DNA from: Deltaproteobacteria bacterium
GTDB taxonomy: Bacteria; Myxococcota_A; Polyangia; Haliangiales; JADYYK01
NCBI GenBank assembly: GCA_020853705.1
Contig: JADYYK010000134.1
Location: 1 to 64,000, forward strand
Length of the DNA stretch: 64,000 nt
Direction: 5' to 3'
In this document: positions 51,561 to 62,401 of the stretch, in pieces
Position numbering within the stretch: the stretch's first letter is position 1
Layout of the letters: every line of letters starts with the position of its first letter
Program-made: the position numbers and the translations under genes
The notes under the pieces: generated by a model
Seen by the model: the letters and a program-made list of their open reading frames with translations, nothing else
Database searches by the model: none
Told to the model about the DNA's origin: nothing

Positions 51561-53707
51561 ATGCGTGCACTGCTTCTGGCATCGATGGTCACGATCCTGG
51601 TCGGGTGTGAAGGGCCCGTCGGGCCGTCGGGGGCCCCCGGGACCCCCGGCGAGCCAGGACCCAGCGGCCCGCCCGGCACCAGCGGCGACGGCGGCAGCGG
51701 CGGTGGCCCCCGCAACACCTGGGTGGTCGGCGGGGGCCTGCAGCTCGACGTGCTGGCGGTCGCGGTCGACGAGGCCGGCAAGGTCATGGCCAGCGTCCGG
51801 CTGCGCGACAAGGCCGGCAAGCCGCTCGACCGCGACGGCACCTTCACCGAGGGCGCGGTCAGCGTCAGCTTCGTGCTGTCGCGCCTGGAGCAGAGCGCCA
51901 CCGCCGAGCCCGGCGCGTACACCGCCTACACCACGCGCACCCAGACCAGCCCCATCAACGGCGCCAGCGCGGTGCAGCCGTCCACCGACAGCGGCGGCAC
52001 CTGGGAGGAGATCGGCGTCGGCCAGGGCACCTTCCGCTACACCTTCAAGACCACCCTGCCCGCCACCGCGCCGCGCAACTTCACCCACTCGCTGGGCGTC
52101 TACGCCACCCGCACCTTCCGCGACGAGCCGCGCGCCGTGGTCAACGTGGTGCAGCACTTCCGCCCCGACGGCCAGCCGGTCACCGTGCGGCGCGCGTCGG
52201 CCGACGGCAACGCCTGCAAGGGCTGCCACGGCACGCTGAACGCGCACGGCGGTTCGCGCACCTCGTTCGACCTCTGCATCATGTGCCATGTGCCGGGCGC
52301 GGTCGATCCCGACACCGGCCACAGCATCTCGATGGACAACATGATCCACGCCATCCACCGCGGCCACGAGCTGCCCTCGGTGGTCGCCGGCGGCAAGTAT
52401 CAGATCATCGGCTTCAACCAGGCCGTGGTCGACTTCTCCGAGACGCGCTTCCCGCGCGACATCCGCGCCTGCGCGACCTGCCACACCTCGGGCGTCGCGC
52501 ACCTGGCCAAGCCCGCCGTGCTGGCCTGCACCGGCTGCCACGACACCACCTCGCTGGCGGTCGGCACCGTGACCCACGCCGGCGGCGCGCAGACCGACGA
52601 CAAGTGCACCGTGTGCCACCCGCAGCAGGACGGCCTGGTCGGCATCGGCGAGGTCCACCGCATCAAGGAGGACGACCCCGCGCTGCGCCCCGCGGTCGAG
52701 ATCCTCGACGTCACCGGCGCCGCGCCCGGGGTGGCCCCGCGCATCAGCTTCCGCGTCACCGTGGGCGGCCTGCCGCGCGACATCCTGACCACGCCGCTGA
52801 CCACGCTGCGCGCGACCTTCGCCGGCCCCAACACCGACTTCGCGACCTACACCCAGGCCACCATCGCGACCGCCAACGTGACCGCGATCGACGCCAGCGA
52901 CGGCCGCTTCCTGTGGACGCCGCCGACCACGTTCGTGTTCCCGGCCAGCGCGGCCGACAGCTGGACGGTGGCGCTGGAGAACGCCAGCCAGCCCACCGGC
53001 CTGGGTCGCATCGGCGGCGACGCCCCGCAGAAGGCCTTCCTGGTCAGCGGCAGCACGCTGATGCAGCGGCGCCAGGTCATCGCCGCGGACAAGTGCAACG
53101 TGTGCCATGGTGACCTCGCCGCGCACGGCGGCGGTCGCCAGGACGCGCGCTACTGCACCATGTGCCACAACGCCAACAACCCCGGCGACGAGCGCATCTC
53201 GCGTCAGGAGGGCAAGGACATCTTCGTCGAGACGGTCAGCTTCGCGAACTTCGTGCACCGCATCCACGCCGGGCCGTACCTGACCAGGACCCACATCATT
53301 GGCGGCAACCCGGCCCCCGACAAGGCCAACTCGCTGGGCAAGCCGCTGGACTTCGGCGACATCCGCTTCCCCAACAAGCTGTCGGAGTGCCGCGCTTGCC
53401 ACGTCGGCACCTCCTACAACGTGCCGCTGCAGGCCGGCGTGCTGCCGGCCATCCAGGAGGTGCGCACCTGCACCGAGCCCACCACCGGCCCCACCGCCGA
53501 CAACGACACCTACTGCGATGCCCCGTACTGGATCGCCAAGGAGACCATCAAGGTGGCGCCCGCGACCGCGGCCTGCATCGGCTGCCATGACAGCCCCGAC
53601 GCCCAGGCGCACGCCGGCGCCATGACCACCGTGATGGGCTTCGAGAGCTGCGCGGTCTGCCACGGCGAGGGCGATGCCTTCAGCGTGTCGCTGATGCACG
53701 GGCTGCA

Positions 53708-53711
<4 letters not shown>
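51561..53711 (+). CDS. OmcA/MtrC-type decaheme outer-surface cytochrome c
   Basis: 716 residues. Signal with lipobox LVGC, then a collagen-like run of Gly-x-y triplets (about residues 18-42), then the split beta-barrel/haem architecture of OmcA/MtrC cytochromes. Ten CXXCH sites were counted: five at about 215-355 (CKGCH, CIMCH, CATCH, CTGCH, CTVCH) and five at about 514-700 (CNVCH, CTMCH, CRACH, CIGCH, CAVCH), with a beta domain between. It should carry electrons at the cell surface to external acceptors. First gene of the operon; its stop overlaps the next start (ATGA). Confidence 0.94.
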
Positions 53712-54881
<1,170 letters not shown>

Positions 54882-54904
<23 letters not shown>

Positions 54905-55550
54905 CAACGTGGTGCAGTCGCCGATGGCGGCGATCGCCCTGGCGTTCGCGCTGGGCGCATCGATCATCCTGGTCTGGTTCCTGGTGCGCAGACCCAAGCT
55001 GACCTTGACGGTGAAGATCGTCATGTTCCTGGGCCTCGGCGCCATGCCCATCGCGGCGGCGCTGGCCGCCAACGTGGCCAGCTTCCAGACCATGTCGAAG
55101 CGCAAGTTCTGTGGCTCGTGCCACGTCATGACGCCGTACACCGCCGACGCCGCCAACCCCAAGAGCACCTCGCTGCCGGCGCTGCACTCGCGCTCGCCCT
55201 GGTTCGGCAACCAGAGCTGCTACACCTGCCACTCCGACTACGGCATGTTCGGCACCGTGGCCACCAAGATGGCCGGCCTCAAGCACGTCTGGCACTACTA
55301 CACCGGCTACCGCACCATGACGGTCGCCGAGGCGCTGCCCAAGCTGCACCTCTACAAGCCGTTCCCCAACCTGACCTGCATGCAGTGCCACTCCACCTCG
55401 CTGCCGGGGTGGAACCGGGTGCCCGAGCACGCCTCGCTGACCGCCGAGGTGCGCGACGACCGGGTCAGCTGCGCCAGCGAGGGCTGCCACGGCCCGGCGC
55501 ACAAGTTCTCCAAGGACGCGCGCAAGAAGCTGGCGGAGGTGCTGCCATGA
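54882..55550 (+). CDS. NapC/NirT-like tetraheme cytochrome c with membrane anchor
   Basis: 222 residues from ATG 54882 (GTG 54870 is an alternative, adding four residues). Two hydrophobic helices (about 15-35 and 45-65) precede the haem part. Sites are CGSCH (in RKFCGSCHVMTPY, the NapC/NrfH hallmark), CYTCH, CMQCH and the unusual CASEGCH (CX4CH). Such proteins take electrons from menaquinol at the inner membrane and pass them to periplasmic cytochromes, giving this operon its link to the respiratory chain. Confidence 0.92.
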
Positions 55551-55762
55551 AGCTGCCCCGCAACGAGACCCTGCTGCGCGTGGCCGCCATCGCCGCGCTG
55601 GTGGCGCTGGTGCTGATGTGCTGGGGACTGTTCGACCCGCGCGCGCTGCCCATCATCGTGTCGCTCAGCGTGGGCCAGGGCATCGGCACGCTGTCGTTCC
55701 TGCTGTTCCTGGTCGTCATGCTGCGTGATCTCAAGCGCAAGCCCCCGGATGGCGGCGCATGA
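55547..55762 (+). CDS. Small membrane protein of the cytochrome operon
   Basis: 71 residues with two predicted helices (about 10-28 and 36-60) and a basic end. Both ends overlap neighbours by 4 bp as ATGA, so it is translated with the NapC-like and barrel proteins. It may be a subunit of the quinol-oxidising module. No recognised family. Confidence 0.8.
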   Translation: MKLPRNETLLRVAAIAALVALVLMCWGLFDPRALPIIVSLSVGQGIGTLSFLLFLVVMLRDLKRKPPDGGA

Positions 55763-56976
55763 GGCGGCGACTGACAGGGCTGGGCACGGCGCTGCTGCTG
55801 GCGCTGGCGGCGCGGCCGGCCGCGGCGCAGTGGCGCCTGCGCGGCGACGTGCTGGCCGGAGTGGCGCCGCCAGTGGGCCTCGTGGTGCTGGAGGCCGACG
55901 GGCGCGCGTCGTCCTGGCTGACCGCCGAGGCGGTGGTGTGGACCGGCGCGACCCGCGCCGACGCCAGCGTGGACAGCGACGCCCTGGGGGTCCGCGTCGG
56001 CGGCGGCGACGGCGTCGGAAATGACGACATCGTCGGCGACGTCCAGGTCATCACCCTGCACATGCGGGCGCCGAGCGGGCGCGCCGAGGCCCGCGTCGGG
56101 CGCTTCATCGCCGCGATCGGCGCGCTGCCGCCGCTGCACCTGGACGGCGCGGCTGCGGTCGCGCGCCAGGGTCGCTTCCGCGTCGAGGGCTTCGCCGGCA
56201 TCCCCGCGGTGCCGCGCCTGGGCGCCGCCGCGTTCGACTGGACCGCCGGCGGCCGCGTGGCGCGCCGCTTCGGCAAGGAGGGCGCGCTGGGGCTGGCCTA
56301 CTACCAGCGCCGCGGCGTCGGTCGCCTGGAGGACGAGGAGGTCGGGGTCGACGCGGCCTGGCCGGGGCCGGTCGATGTCGCGGCGCGCGCCGCGCTCGAT
56401 CTGCAGGACCCCATCGGGCTGAGCGACGCCCACCTGTCGGCCGCCGCGCGCAGCGGGCCGCTGCGGGTCGAGGTCTTCGTGACCTCGCGCTCGCCGTCGC
56501 GCCGGCTGCCCGCGACCTCGCTGTTCAGCGTGCTGGGCGACGTCCCCGCGCACCGCGCCGGGGTCAGCGCGCGCATGCGCGCGGCGCCCCGCCTCGACGT
56601 CGACCTGCTGGCCTCGCTGCGCGCCCAGGACGGCGAGCCCGGCGCCGAGGTCGCGGTGCGCGCGCTGCTGCGCCTCGACGACCGCGGCGACGGCGCCGTG
56701 GGCCTCGAGCTGCGCCGCGACATGCTGTGGACCGGCACCCGCGCCTTCCTGCGCGCGCCGATGGGCCGGCTGACCGGCTCGCTGGAGTGCGAGGCCGTGA
56801 TCGCCGACGATCCGCACGGGCGCGGCGCGGTGTGGCCGTGGGCGCTGGCCGCGCTGCGTGCGGCGCCGGCCCGGCACTGGGAGACCGCGCTGGCGCTGGA
56901 GGCCTCGGCGTCGCCCGAGTACAGCTCGCGCATGCAGCTGATGGCCTCGCTGTCACGGCGCTGGGACGTGCCATGA
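55759..56976 (+). CDS. Predicted outer-membrane beta-barrel of the electron conduit
   Basis: 405 residues. A signal peptide ends at AAAQWRL. The mature chain is rich in amphipathic beta strands separated by short acidic turns and ends in an aromatic-containing strand (SLSRRWDVP). There is no clear similarity to MtrB by eye, but its place between cytochrome genes fits a porin that lets multiheme proteins pass electrons across the outer membrane. Overlaps both neighbours by 4 bp. Confidence 0.78.
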   Translation: MRRRLTGLGTALLLALAARPAAAQWRLRGDVLAGVAPPVGLVVLEADGRASSWLTAEAVVWTGATRADASVDSDALGVRVGGGDGVGNDDIVGDVQVITLHMRAPSGRAEARVGRFIAAIGALPPLHLDGAAAVARQGRFRVEGFAGIPAVPRLGAAAFDWTAGGRVARRFGKEGALGLAYYQRRGVGRLEDEEVGVDAAWPGPVDVAARAALDLQDPIGLSDAHLSAAARSGPLRVEVFVTSRSPSRRLPATSLFSVLGDVPAHRAGVSARMRAAPRLDVDLLASLRAQDGEPGAEVAVRALLRLDDRGDGAVGLELRRDMLWTGTRAFLRAPMGRLTGSLECEAVIADDPHGRGAVWPWALAALRAAPARHWETALALEASASPEYSSRMQLMASLSRRWDVP

Positions 56977-58079
56977 GGACCGGACGCATCGGACCCATCG
57001 GGCCCATCGGGCCCATCGGGCGCATCGGGCGCATCGCGCTGATCGCGCTGCTGGCCGCGCTCGGCCTGGGCGCCTGCGCGCGCCTGCTGGGCTACCGCTC
57101 GGCGGAGCGCGCGCCCTTCGCGCACCGCGCCCACGTCACCAAGGGGATCGGCTGCCTGACCTGCCACACCGGCGTCGACAAGGCCGGCGACGAGGGCCCG
57201 CTGCACCTGCCGGGCACCGACACCTGCGTGAAGTGCCACCAGAAGCCGCATGACAACCGCACCTGCTCGAACTGTCACGGCACCCCGGGCACCGCGGTCG
57301 ATCTGGCCGACGCGCGCCGCCACCTGCGCTTCGCCCACGTCGAGCACCTGCCCACCGTGAAGTGGAACTGCATGCGCTGCCACCTCGGCGCCGCCGCGCC
57401 CGGCGAGCACCTGCGCCCCGCGATGGCCGCGTGCACCGCCTGCCACATGCACGACGCCCAGTTCGCCGGCCGCGACTGCGACAGCTGCCACGTCGATCTG
57501 CCCGGCGAGAAGGTGCGCCCGATGAGCCACCTCGTGCACGGCCCCGACTTCATGCGCGAGCACGGCGCGCGCGCCGCCTCGTCCACCGACATGTGCGCCA
57601 CCTGCCACGCCGAGCGCTTCTGCTCCAGCTGCCACGGCGTGGCCGTGCCCACCCTGCCCTCGCGCATGTCGCTGGGCGATCCGCTGCGCGCCGACATGCA
57701 CCGCGCCGGCTTCCGCGCCCGCCACGCCGAGGCCGCGCGCACCGATCCCGGCACCTGCATGACCTGCCACCGCCCCGAGACCTTCTGCGCCGGCTGCCAC
57801 CAGCAGAAGGGCGTCGCCGCCGGCCCCATCGGCGGGGCGCGCCGCTCGCCGCATCCGCCCGGCTGGGTCGGCCCCGCGGTGGGCGACAACCAGCACGGCC
57901 GCGAGGCACGTCGTGATCCGGCCTCGTGCGCTTCGTGTCATGGTGGCGCTGGCGAGGCCATGTGCGTGTCGTGTCACAAGGTCGGCGGCGTGGGTGGCAG
58001 CGTGCACCCGCCCGGCTGGACCTCGACCCGGAACCTCGGTGAGGTCCCGTGCCGCTCCTGCCACCGCGTGGGGCCCTGA
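56973..58079 (+). CDS. Lipoprotein cytochrome c with 13 predicted haems
   Basis: 368 residues. The signal segment is built from RIG/PIG tripeptide repeats before the core LIALLAALGLGAC, a lipobox. Thirteen CXXCH sites were counted (CLTCH, CVKCH, CSNCH, CMRCH, CTACH, CDSCH, CATCH, CSSCH, CMTCH, CAGCH, CASCH, CVSCH, CRSCH), with FAHRAH and other His that can serve as distal ligands. Probably the periplasmic or barrel-inserted partner. The start overlaps the barrel gene by 4 bp. Confidence 0.93.
   Translation: MRTGRIGPIGPIGPIGRIGRIALIALLAALGLGACARLLGYRSAERAPFAHRAHVTKGIGCLTCHTGVDKAGDEGPLHLPGTDTCVKCHQKPHDNRTCSNCHGTPGTAVDLADARRHLRFAHVEHLPTVKWNCMRCHLGAAAPGEHLRPAMAACTACHMHDAQFAGRDCDSCHVDLPGEKVRPMSHLVHGPDFMREHGARAASSTDMCATCHAERFCSSCHGVAVPTLPSRMSLGDPLRADMHRAGFRARHAEAARTDPGTCMTCHRPETFCAGCHQQKGVAAGPIGGARRSPHPPGWVGPAVGDNQHGREARRDPASCASCHGGAGEAMCVSCHKVGGVGGSVHPPGWTSTRNLGEVPCRSCHRVGP
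56985..57038. repeat. 9-bp tandem repeat in the signal-peptide region of a cytochrome gene
   Basis: Six in-frame 9-bp units of the form C(G/C)CATCGG(G/A) encoding Arg/Pro-Ile-Gly triplets at the start of the 13-haem cytochrome. Confidence 0.9.
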
Positions 58080-58081
58080 GG

Positions 58082-59710
58082 ATGACCAAGCCCAAGCTCG
58101 CGCTGGTCGCAGCGGTGTCGCTCTTGGCCCTGGGTGGCGCCGGCCTGGCGGGGTGGCGCATCCTGCGCTGGACCGGCGCCGGCCCCGAGCTGCCGACGCC
58201 CAAGCTGCACGTGCCCGAGCGCTGGAAGGTGGTGCGCACCTCCGACGGCCACAACGTGCACATCGTCGGCGGCGTCGCCTGCGGCAAGTGCCACGACATG
58301 GCGCGCGACGGCTTCATCCCGGTCACCGCCGAGCGCTGCACCGACTGTCACGCCGACCACCCGCTGTCGATCCACACCACCTCGCTGGCGCGCGCCACCA
58401 CGACCTGCCTGGACTGCCACGGCTTCGACGAGGACGTCTCGCGCAGCCCCGAGAACTGCGCGCGCTGCCACACCGGCGTGGGCGCCCACAAGCGCGTCGA
58501 CCTGCACAGCCAGGAGCGCTGCACGCAGTGCCACCGACCGCACGAGACGCCCGCGCTGGTGCCGCGCACCTGCACCGAGTGTCACACCGAGGTTGCCCAG
58601 GCCAAGCACGGCAAGCGCGCCGCCGACGCCGGCACCTGCACCACCTGCCACGGCGTGCACGATCCGCGCGACGCCGCCGACAAGCAGTGCTCGGGCTGCC
58701 ACCAGCAGCGCCAGCCCGAGCTGGCGCACGCGCTGGACCGCGGCCACAAGAGCTGCACCGGCTGCCACCAGCCCCACGTCTTCACCAAGGCGGCGGTGCG
58801 CCCGTGCATCGGCTGCCATCAGCAGAAGCCCGTGCTGGCCGCCGACAAGCACAAGGCCTGTCGCAGCTGCCACGACGAGCACTCGCCCAAGAGCACCGAG
58901 GCGGTGTGCAGCAAGTGCCACAAGGAGAAGACCACGCACCCGATGGTCGCCGCCGGCAAGTGCCTGGGCTGCCACCCCATCCACCCGCCCGCGGGTCAGA
59001 TCTTCGCGGCCACAGCGGTGCCCGGCTTCGGCCCGGCCACGCTGCCGGCGACCTCGTGCACCAGCTGTCACAAGGAGGTCGCCACCGATCGCGGCCACCA
59101 CGCCGGCAACCTGGCCTGCGTGTCGTGCCACGACACCCACGGCAGCCACGGCGGCGTGGTCAAGCCCGACAAGGTCAAGCTGTGCGCGCGCTGCCACACC
59201 CCGCAGGTCAAGCTGGCGCGCAGCGCCGCCGGCCACACCTGCAACGTGTGCCACCTCGAGCCGCACCAGCCGCAGAAGAAGCCACCCGCGTGCGCGACCT
59301 GCCACCTGCAGCAGAACGCGACCGCGCCCGCGGGCCACTCCAACTGCATGAGCTGCCACGAGCCGCACGGCGGCACCCAGCTGGCCACCGCCAAGTGCGC
59401 CACCTGCCACGTCACGCAGGCCAAGCAGCCGCACAGCGCGGCCGGCAGCTGTCAGACCTGCCATCGCGCGCACGGTCCCGGCGGCAAGGCCACGCCGCCC
59501 ACCTGCACGGCGTGCCACCAGCCCACCAAGCTGCCCGCGATGCACGCCATCACGGCGCACCAGAGCTGCGCCAGCTGCCACAAGATGCACGAGGGTCCGC
59601 CGCACTCGAACCGGGCCAGCTGCACCGCCGGCAGCTGCCACAAGACCCTGGGCGCGCACGAGCCCACCGCAACCTCCTGTATTGGCTGCCACCCCTTCTC
59701 GACTCCCTGA
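58082..59710 (+). CDS. Membrane-anchored cytochrome c with 25 predicted haems
   Basis: 542 residues, 2 bp after the previous gene. One N-terminal helix (about 5-27) serves as signal anchor. There are 24 CXXCH sites plus one CX4CH (CTAGSCH near the end), spaced roughly every 18-25 residues as in wire-like cytochromes. Lys-rich linkers and many additional His (HxxH next to sites) suggest bis-His ligation. Likely a periplasm-spanning electron wire connecting the NapC-like protein to the outer-membrane complex. Last gene of the operon. Confidence 0.94.
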   Translation: MTKPKLALVAAVSLLALGGAGLAGWRILRWTGAGPELPTPKLHVPERWKVVRTSDGHNVHIVGGVACGKCHDMARDGFIPVTAERCTDCHADHPLSIHTTSLARATTTCLDCHGFDEDVSRSPENCARCHTGVGAHKRVDLHSQERCTQCHRPHETPALVPRTCTECHTEVAQAKHGKRAADAGTCTTCHGVHDPRDAADKQCSGCHQQRQPELAHALDRGHKSCTGCHQPHVFTKAAVRPCIGCHQQKPVLAADKHKACRSCHDEHSPKSTEAVCSKCHKEKTTHPMVAAGKCLGCHPIHPPAGQIFAATAVPGFGPATLPATSCTSCHKEVATDRGHHAGNLACVSCHDTHGSHGGVVKPDKVKLCARCHTPQVKLARSAAGHTCNVCHLEPHQPQKKPPACATCHLQQNATAPAGHSNCMSCHEPHGGTQLATAKCATCHVTQAKQPHSAAGSCQTCHRAHGPGGKATPPTCTACHQPTKLPAMHAITAHQSCASCHKMHEGPPHSNRASCTAGSCHKTLGAHEPTATSCIGCHPFSTP

Positions 59711-59743
59711 CGCGCAAGAAAACCGGGGGCCAGGCCGCTCCAG

Positions 59744-59756
59744 CGCGTGGCTTGCG
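59744..59756. promoter_or_regulatory. Activator site before the Cys-rich gene
   Basis: CGCG-TGGCT-TGCG (one mismatch) centred at -63. A half site CGCA at 59713 lies where a second copy at -94 would start. Confidence 0.5.
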
Positions 59757-59785
59757 CGGCCCAGGGCCGCCAGGGCGCCTGGATG

Positions 59786-59802
59786 CTGGCATGACGCATG
59801 CT
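59786..59802 (+). promoter_or_regulatory. Sigma-54 promoter of the Cys-rich gene
   Basis: CTGGCATGACGCATGCT: TGGCATG, ATGC, GG-N10-GC. Predicted start about 59813, followed by GGAG-type ribosome-binding sequence and ATG 59828. Confidence 0.65.
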
Positions 59803-59827
59803 CCTTGGAGGCTCCGAGGGAGCCGCC

Positions 59828-60217
59828 ATGAAGTGCCACGAGCTGGAGCTAGGGAACGAGGAGTTGAACGCGTTCATCGCGCGGGTGGCCCGCGGCGCCT
59901 GTGCGGTCGCTCCAGGGTTGGGGCAAGAGCGCGCACAGTCGCTGATCGACCTGGTGCTGCGTACCCGGCTGCGCAAGTGCGCGGTGTGCGCACAGGGCGC
60001 CGACTGTGGCTGTGTGCGCCCCGGGCGCCACCTGCACGATGACGCGCGCGAGCTGGCCAACATCTGCGCCATCAACGCCGCCGATCTGGTGGGTCAGGCC
60101 GGCACGCGCGCAGGGCTGGAGACGCGCCTGGCCAGCGCGCTGTACGACGTCTTCTCCCCCGTCATCCGCGCCGGCAAGGAGTGCCTCGGCTACAAGGCGG
60201 CCTCGCGCGGGAGGTAG
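59828..60217 (+). CDS. Cys-rich small protein, unknown
   Basis: 129 residues, no signal peptide. Helical, with Cys at residue 3, in ARGACAV, a cluster RKCAVCAQGADCGC (residues 50-62), NICAIN and KECLGY. The cluster could hold a metal or Fe-S centre. ATG 59828 is preceded by GGGAG. Placement behind a sigma-54 promoter directly after the cytochrome operon suggests a redox-regulon role. It overlaps the convergent epimerase gene by 28 bp. No family known to me. Confidence 0.75.
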   Translation: MKCHELELGNEELNAFIARVARGACAVAPGLGQERAQSLIDLVLRTRLRKCAVCAQGADCGCVRPGRHLHDDARELANICAINAADLVGQAGTRAGLETRLASALYDVFSPVIRAGKECLGYKAASRGR

Positions 60218-61104
60218 CCGAGGTCACGCGCGGCGCGCGCCCCATCCAGCACCCCCGAGTAGTGGAAGCGGTCGCGGTTCACGCCATACACGAACGAGCG
60301 CCCGAACAGCCGCGCCCGCAGCCCATACAGCGGCCCCAGCAGCGGCCCCGGCAGCGCCAGCCCGATGCGCCCGGCGGCGGCGATCAGCGCCGACAGCGGC
60401 AGCGTGGTCTTGCCCGCGATGTTGTAGACGCCGGGCCGATCGGCCTGCAGCGCGGCGACCACCGCACGCGCCACGTCGCCCGGTGTGATGAGGTTGATCA
60501 TGGGGTCGTAGCCCAGCGCGCGCACACACACGCGCGAGCTCAGGAAGTCCTCGAGCTGGCTGCCCGCGCCGCGCGCCAGCACCTCGGCCAGGCGCAGCAC
60601 CGTGATCTTCAGCCGGCCCATGCCCATGCGCGCGCACACCGTCAGGTCGCCCTCGACGCGGTCGCGCAGCCAGGGCTGGCCGAGGCCGAGCTGCAGCGGG
60701 TGATCCTCCTGGATGGTCTCGGGGAAGCCGGGGCGCTGCCGATAGACGCAGGCCGGGCTGAGGTAGATCAGCCGGCGCAGCGTGGGGTGGCGCTCGGCCA
60801 GGCGCAGGAGCTCCCGCGTCGACTCGACGTCGAGCGCGTGATGACGCGAGCCGCCATCGCTGGCGCGCCGGTGCAGCGGGCCGTGCACCACGGTGTCGAT
60901 GCCGAGCTCGCACACCGGGCCGAACAGCACGTCGTGCACCCCACGCATGCGCGACCAGTCGGCGTGCACAGCCTGGATCCTGGGGTGCAGCGGCGCCTGC
61001 CCGCCCAGCGCCAGCACGTGGCCCACGCCCGGCTGCTCGGCCAGCGCGCGCGCCACCGCGTCACCCACCGGGGTGCCGGCGCCGGTGCACAGCACGCCGC
61101 TCAT
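60190..61104 (-). CDS. NAD-dependent epimerase/dehydratase-family protein
   Basis: 304 residues. Rossmann N-terminus SGVLCTGAGTPVGDAVARAL (GxGxxxG-like, slightly altered). The catalytic Tyr region LIYLSPACVYRQ shows Tyr but the Lys three residues later is missing or shifted. Later segments (LRLAEVLARG, NLITPGDVARAVVAAL, GVYNIAG) are typical of extended SDRs. Its ATG overlaps the acyltransferase stop (ATGA), so both are coupled, perhaps in lipid or envelope modification. Confidence 0.82.
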   Translation of the reverse strand: MSGVLCTGAGTPVGDAVARALAEQPGVGHVLALGGQAPLHPRIQAVHADWSRMRGVHDVLFGPVCELGIDTVVHGPLHRRASDGGSRHHALDVESTRELLRLAERHPTLRRLIYLSPACVYRQRPGFPETIQEDHPLQLGLGQPWLRDRVEGDLTVCARMGMGRLKITVLRLAEVLARGAGSQLEDFLSSRVCVRALGYDPMINLITPGDVARAVVAALQADRPGVYNIAGKTTLPLSALIAAAGRIGLALPGPLLGPLYGLRARLFGRSFVYGVNRDRFHYSGVLDGARAARDLGYLPREAAL

Positions 61105-61946
61105 GCGAACACCCCGCGGCGCGCGGCCAGCCCCTGCTCGATCAGCGCCTCCACCGCCACCCGCACCTCGGCGGCGGCGGCGGCCACCACGGCGGGGCGA
61201 TCGGCGTCCTCGGGCGCGTAGCGCCGCCCGAGCTCGATGGGCTCGCCATACCGGATGTGGTAGCGCACCGGCAGCGGCAGCGGCGTCAGCGGGATGGGCA
61301 GATAGGGCGCCCCGAAGGGGTGCAGGCCGCGCAGCTTGAAGAGCTCGGGCCACTGCTCCTCGGCGCCGATGACGGCGGCAGGGATGACCGGCGCGCGGTG
61401 GCGAATCGCCAGCTCGGCGTGGCCCACGCGCCACTCGGCCAGGTGATAGCGCAGCGCGCGCGGCTTGCCGATGCCGGGCGCGCCCTCGGGGAAGATGAGC
61501 AGCAGCTCACCGCGCTCGAGCAGCCGGGCGCAGCTGTCGCGCGCGCCGCCGATGACCCCGGCGCGCGCCACCAGGGTGCTGAACCAGGGCAGCCGCAGCA
61601 CGAAGTGGTCGGCCACCGCGCGCAGCACCCGCGGCGGGTCGGTGAAGCCCAGCACGTCGGCGTACAGCATGGCGGCGTCGACCGGCAGCATGCCCGAGTG
61701 GTTGGCCACCACGATGCCGGGGCCGCGCGCGGGCAGGTTCTCGGCCCCGCTGGACTCGACGCGGAAGTAGCGTCGATATGGCCCCCGCAGCAGCGCCGCG
61801 GCCAGCACCACCCCATCCGGGTGCATGCCGAACTCGTCGTAGCCCTGTCCGGCGTCGCGGTGTGCCACCTCGTGCAGCCGTGCCAGCTCGTGCTCCGGGA
61901 TGAGCCTGCGTGTGATGGCCTGGACCAGTCGCTGGGATGGCTGCAT
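61101..61946 (-). CDS. Lysophospholipid/glycerol acyltransferase family (PlsC-like)
   Basis: 281 residues. The acyltransferase motif NHSGMLPVDA (His and Asp six residues apart, as in the NHxGxLPxD subgroup) and LLLIFPEGAPGIGK (motif III) are clear. IPAAVIGAEEQWPEL is motif IV. It transfers acyl groups to a glycerol- or lyso-lipid and is probably membrane associated. It lies 28 bp downstream of the cytochrome c gene and overlaps the epimerase gene. Confidence 0.88.
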   Translation of the reverse strand: MQPSQRLVQAITRRLIPEHELARLHEVAHRDAGQGYDEFGMHPDGVVLAAALLRGPYRRYFRVESSGAENLPARGPGIVVANHSGMLPVDAAMLYADVLGFTDPPRVLRAVADHFVLRLPWFSTLVARAGVIGGARDSCARLLERGELLLIFPEGAPGIGKPRALRYHLAEWRVGHAELAIRHRAPVIPAAVIGAEEQWPELFKLRGLHPFGAPYLPIPLTPLPLPVRYHIRYGEPIELGRRYAPEDADRPAVVAAAAAEVRVAVEALIEQGLAARRGVFA

Positions 61947-61974
61947 GACAGCCCCCTTTCACCCCCCGATGCCG

Positions 61975-62391
61975 CTACCAGAACTGCCAGCGAAACTGGG
62001 GTGCCGCCCCCCTGGCCAGCCCCCGGATGTAGACCACCAGCGCATCGATCTGCGCCGGGGTCAGCTTGCCCTTGAAGTGACGCATGGCCTGCCGGTTGCC
62101 GAACTTCACGCGCTGCAGGCCGTTCCTGATGGTGTCCCGGATGTGCGCGTCGGTCATCTCGATCTGCCACGCCTCGGTGGTCATGTCGCCCATGGCCATG
62201 CGCTGCGCGCGCTGGTTGAAGCCGCGCCCGCTGACGCCATGACAGGGCGCACAGCGGGTGCGCCACAGCGCCTGCGTGGTCGGCTCGGCGCGCGCGCTGG
62301 CGACGCCGAACCCGCTGCCGTCATCACCGCCGCCTGCTGCCCCCCCCAGGGTCACCAGCAGGGCACAGACGACGATGATGACGGCGCGCAT
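61975..62391 (-). CDS. Monohaem cytochrome c
   Basis: 138 residues. A signal peptide ends near ASARAEP. The haem site CAPCH follows the helix TQALWRTR, and the distal Met is probably in the segment QAMRHFKGKLTPAQIDALVVYIRGLA, a class I cytochrome C-terminus. Periplasmic electron carrier. The gene is 10 bp downstream of the CBS gene in the same operon. Confidence 0.9.
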   Translation of the reverse strand: MRAVIIVVCALLVTLGGAAGGGDDGSGFGVASARAEPTTQALWRTRCAPCHGVSGRGFNQRAQRMAMGDMTTEAWQIEMTDAHIRDTIRNGLQRVKFGNRQAMRHFKGKLTPAQIDALVVYIRGLARGAAPQFRWQFW

Positions 62392-62401
62392 GGCGGCATC
62401 C

